A stretch of 40,470 nucleotides of DNA from a virus: positions 1 to 40,470 of the IMG/VR virus record IMGVR_UViG_3300005613_000154; one strand, 5' to 3'. The position numbers and the translations under genes were made by a program. How positions within the stretch are numbered: position 1 is the stretch's first letter; each line of letters begins with the position of its first letter. Of the stretch, positions 37,981-40,470 are shown one piece after another. Below the pieces are notes generated by a model. That model was not told where the DNA came from, did not search any database, and worked only from the letters and a program-made list of their open reading frames with translations.

Positions 37981-39411
37981 TTAGTTGCCCACCGTTAAAG
38001 TAACCTTTAACTCATCGCTTTCGTCAATCTCTATCTTTCTCTCATAAACCCACAACCACTCATCAATATCGAACTTATCGCAAACTACTACGACTCCGTC
38101 CCCAACGCTATAACTATTAATACCAGATTTTGCATCTACTCTTGACTCAAATCTTATAACGGTTGAAGGGTCTTTGAGCCATTGAATGTCCTGCCAGACC
38201 ATATCTTGTAGAAAGGCCAAAACCGACACGTCTCGGTAGTTTTTGATTGCTTCTCTACGCTTGTAGGTAGTTTGTGAAGTGGCGTCAGACCGAGAGACAA
38301 TTGCAGTATCGCCAGTCCAATGTTGCCCCAGGCCCCATTCCTGATTTACAATCCCCCAGCTGTCAACAAACGCTTCAAAATTTTCGCAGTTGCCAGGGTA
38401 GCGGAAAACCACATCGTTGTGGATTGTTCCTTTATAAGGATAGTAAACATTAAAAACTTTTAATGGGGTAATCTCAAAATCGAACCCGTAGCTCGCGGCC
38501 CCATCCTCGCCTATGTTAGAAAGTTCCTTAATCGCTTCCAGGATGTTTTTCCTATCATAAGTAACAGTTCTGTTAACTGACGCTTGAAGCGTGCCTTGCG
38601 TGATCCCAAAATCACCATTAGCAAGGCTTTGGGTTTCGTCTATTAAGGTCCACGCAACCAATCCACCGTCAGTGGTCGTGAACTCTCTCAGGCTTTCAAC
38701 CCCACAAAATCTTTTACTGAGAAGCCCGACCCAATCTTTGGCTAAAACCTCCCAGTAAATATCATCGCCTCTGGCTATCTTTTTGGCCGAAACCAGCTGC
38801 CCAGCCCACTTTAAGGCGTTATCATAATAAATGTGAAGCTCGTTGACCCCAAGATTCAAAATTGTGGAATTGCACTTGCTGTCATCGGCATCTAAAACAA
38901 AACCGGCCTCTCCTTCATCATTTAACCTTTCCACAAACCATCTTTTCCGAGCATTTACTAATGAGGCAATGATGTTTCCCGAGCTGTCTTTTATTAAAAG
39001 CCTCCAATGTGTTTTAAGAAACACTCCTTCTGCTCTCTCAATCTCTAACAGGAGTCCAAAATCAATCGAGTCAGACAATCCTAATGTCGTTTGGTTTGCT
39101 AAGGTTTCACTAATAACAACAGAATCAAGCAGTTGATGATTTTGTTCCATTGAAATGTTCTCGTTAAAACTCAGGGTGTCCGAGAGAACCAAGTAAAATT
39201 CAACAGTTCTTTCTAGAGACTCTGAAATGCTTTGGTTGCAAGTTAAGGTCTTAATATACTTATCGTCGAACTCGACTAACAGGCTTTCGGAAAGCTCAAC
39301 AGATTCTTCACCAGAAAGACAAAGTTCTTGTTCAACAAGAATTTTATCGCTGTCTTCTAGGAGAAGATAGTCACCATCTTCCTGTAGGATCTTACAACCC
39401 ACAAAATCCAT
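37981..39411 (-). CDS. Tail hub/tip-type protein (Gp37-like) with N-terminal Ser/Asp repeats
   Basis: The 476-residue product has an unusual N-terminus (1-130) with five or so copies of the LSDSLSIxES-type repeat seen in the head-block proteins. Residues about 135-470 resemble siphovirus tail-tip proteins downstream of Dit: WRLLIKDSSGNIIASLVNAR, FVLDADDSKCNSTILNLGVN, ELHIYYDNALKWAGQLVSAK, IYWEVLAKDWVGLLSKRF. These form the baseplate hub to which fibres attach. It lies between the distal tail gene and the S74 fibre gene. Confidence 0.65.
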   Translation of the reverse strand: MDFVGCKILQEDGDYLLLEDSDKILVEQELCLSGEESVELSESLLVEFDDKYIKTLTCNQSISESLERTVEFYLVLSDTLSFNENISMEQNHQLLDSVVISETLANQTTLGLSDSIDFGLLLEIERAEGVFLKTHWRLLIKDSSGNIIASLVNARKRWFVERLNDEGEAGFVLDADDSKCNSTILNLGVNELHIYYDNALKWAGQLVSAKKIARGDDIYWEVLAKDWVGLLSKRFCGVESLREFTTTDGGLVAWTLIDETQSLANGDFGITQGTLQASVNRTVTYDRKNILEAIKELSNIGEDGAASYGFDFEITPLKVFNVYYPYKGTIHNDVVFRYPGNCENFEAFVDSWGIVNQEWGLGQHWTGDTAIVSRSDATSQTTYKRREAIKNYRDVSVLAFLQDMVWQDIQWLKDPSTVIRFESRVDAKSGINSYSVGDGVVVVCDKFDIDEWLWVYERKIEIDESDELKVTLTVGN

Positions 39412-39425
39412 CTATTTTCTCAACG

Positions 39426-40211
39426 TCAAATTCCTAAATACCCATCCCTGTGATAGAGAGTTACCTTGCGGTCCCCAGAACCACCAGGGGTTCCGCCCAG
39501 AGTGATTGTATTGTTGCCTTTTGCAAGCCAGAAAAAATCGTCCTCGTCAACATAGGAATATTTGCTTGCTCCGGTTTGATCTTCAACTGTTTCCTCAAGC
39601 ATATCGACTTCGTAGTAATTCCCAGCCCCAATAGTTATACCAGTCAAAGATACCGTTCTGCTTAAAGTAGAATTTTGGATTGAAGGATCTTCAACATTTC
39701 CGTGAATTCTCACAGTTGGAAAAACTTGGGCATTGCCCGCATTGGCGACAACCCCAGAGCCAGCAGTAAAGGTAATATCGGTTTCGTGTTCCGTTTGAGA
39801 ATAAAAAACTGGGTCTTCCGCTATTAATTCAATTCTGAAGTTCCCGATTGTTGTCTCGCCAGCGGCTAAGGGTGCTTGAATGGATGCATTTAATTGCACC
39901 TGTGTTTGAAGTGCCAAGCCGCCCTGAGTGGTAAACTTTAACCAAGTTAGTCCATTTCTGGGAAAGTCAAAAGCCTCCTGAAGATCTCGCCTTTTAGTTT
40001 CATAGAGAACAGAGGTATTTGCTCTAACACCAATTACCAAACGCATTATTCTTTCTCGCCAAAAGGCTCTCGGTGTCTTAACTCCGTGAAAGCCTGGGCG
40101 GTTCCACTTCGTGACCTCAACACCGCCTGAACCAAATCCCTCTGCTTGTTTCAAGGTATAATAACTTGATGACTGCCCTATTGCCAAAGGTGCAGTAATG
40201 TTTGCAATCAT
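39426..40211 (-). CDS. Distal tail protein (Dit-like)
   Basis: The 261-residue product starts at ATG 40211 after GGGAGGATTCTAAA. WNRPGFHGVKTPRAFWRERI, VLYETKRRDLQEAFDFPRNG and FRIELIAEDPVFYSQTEHET are typical of siphovirus distal tail proteins, which join the tube to the tip and carry a galectin-like C-terminal domain (beta-rich 150-261 here). It follows the tape measure gene by one base. Confidence 0.75.
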   Translation of the reverse strand: MIANITAPLAIGQSSSYYTLKQAEGFGSGGVEVTKWNRPGFHGVKTPRAFWRERIMRLVIGVRANTSVLYETKRRDLQEAFDFPRNGLTWLKFTTQGGLALQTQVQLNASIQAPLAAGETTIGNFRIELIAEDPVFYSQTEHETDITFTAGSGVVANAGNAQVFPTVRIHGNVEDPSIQNSTLSRTVSLTGITIGAGNYYEVDMLEETVEDQTGASKYSYVDEDDFFWLAKGNNTITLGGTPGGSGDRKVTLYHRDGYLGI

Positions 40212-40212
40212 T

Positions 40213-40470
40213 TTAGAATCCTCCCTTCTGCTCCAAGGCAAACCCTGCCCGTTCCATCAGAACATCAACATCCTGCTTGCTCTGGACTGTTACATAGAAA
40301 TTCTGAACAACCTCACGGCCACCGCCACCCGACATCCCCATAGCCTTCATAATCATCGCCATTCGTTTTGGGAAATTCAAGGGCAAGACCACTTCCGCTC
40401 CGGCCTCGCCCACAACTGTTGGCCTTGAGAAAAGACCACCTTTTTGACCATATAAAAGGCCGGGTGTCGT
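40213..40470 (-). CDS. Tape measure protein, C-terminal end (rest outside window)
   Basis: The frame is open from the window edge to TAA at 40213-40215; 85 residues are visible. GGLFSRPTVVGEAGAEVVLP is the well-known C-terminal signature of tail tape measure proteins. Most of the gene lies beyond the right edge, so the protein must be much longer; it sets tail length and is ejected with DNA. Confidence 0.88.
   Translation of the reverse strand, partial: TTPGLLYGQKGGLFSRPTVVGEAGAEVVLPLNFPKRMAMIMKAMGMSGGGGREVVQNFYVTVQSKQDVDVLMERAGFALEQKGGF

Noticed and set aside
1-40470. Alternative genetic code (TGA recoded)
   Set aside because: TGA ends many genes here in compact ATGA/GTGA overlaps, and no gene needs TGA readthrough.
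1-40470. tRNA genes
   Set aside because: No cloverleaf with a T-arm GGTTCGAAT-type consensus was found; the GGTTCGAG at about 34245 is part of the pseudoknot-like hairpin.

Overview
The window is most of the genome of a tailed, siphovirus-like bacteriophage (Caudoviricetes). Apart from one partial HNH endonuclease gene at the left edge, every convincing gene lies on the minus strand, so transcription runs from high to low coordinates. The genes are tightly packed, with many 4-base stop/start overlaps (ATGA, GTGA), strong AGGAGG ribosome binding sites and near-consensus sigma70 promoters (TTGACA, about 17 bases, TATAAT). The host is therefore a bacterium with ordinary initiation signals. An N-acetylmuramoyl-alanine amidase implies a peptidoglycan wall. 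TGA is used as a stop, so the genetic code is standard. I cannot assign the host more closely.

Layout, in the direction of transcription. (1) 36749-35490 holds the end of the tail/lysis block, closed by a long hairpin terminator at 35424-35481. (2) 35350-18341 is an early/accessory block read from a perfect consensus promoter. It contains an ArdC-like protein, many very small (often zinc-binding) proteins, a putative recombination pair (annealing-type protein and RecB-like nuclease), a winged-helix replication initiator with iterons inside its gene, a pentapeptide-repeat protein, SSB, methyltransferases, an HNH protein, and an island of glycosyltransferase-methyltransferase fusion, ParB-like protein, radical SAM enzyme and GT4-type glycosyltransferase. 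It ends in three tiny overlapping membrane-peptide genes. (3) 18299-266 is the packaging and head block: TerS, TerL, a portal fused to a MuF domain, a probable ADP-ribosyltransferase, protease with nested scaffold, decoration protein, major capsid protein, several virion proteins, a GT-A glycosyltransferase, a C1q-like fibre protein, a 1292-residue repeat protein and a Gp36-like head-completion protein. (4) The right edge (40470-36750) carries the end of the tape measure gene, distal tail protein, tail hub-like protein and an S74-chaperone tail fibre. The two window edges fit together as the two sides of a missing piece (head-tail connectors, tail tube, most of the tape measure), so the map is probably circularly permuted.

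No DNA polymerase, helicase, integrase or repressor is visible. Replication appears to rely on the host replisome recruited by the initiator, as in lambda-type systems.

The most unusual items are: a promoter-driven structured RNA of about 175 nt closed by a 14-bp stem (5828-6002); a MuF-adjacent ADP-ribosyltransferase overlapping the portal gene at an A9 run; 23-bp iterons in three reading frames inside the initiator gene; an 18-20 residue Ser/Asp repeat shared by four virion proteins; and the modification island at 18801-23584.
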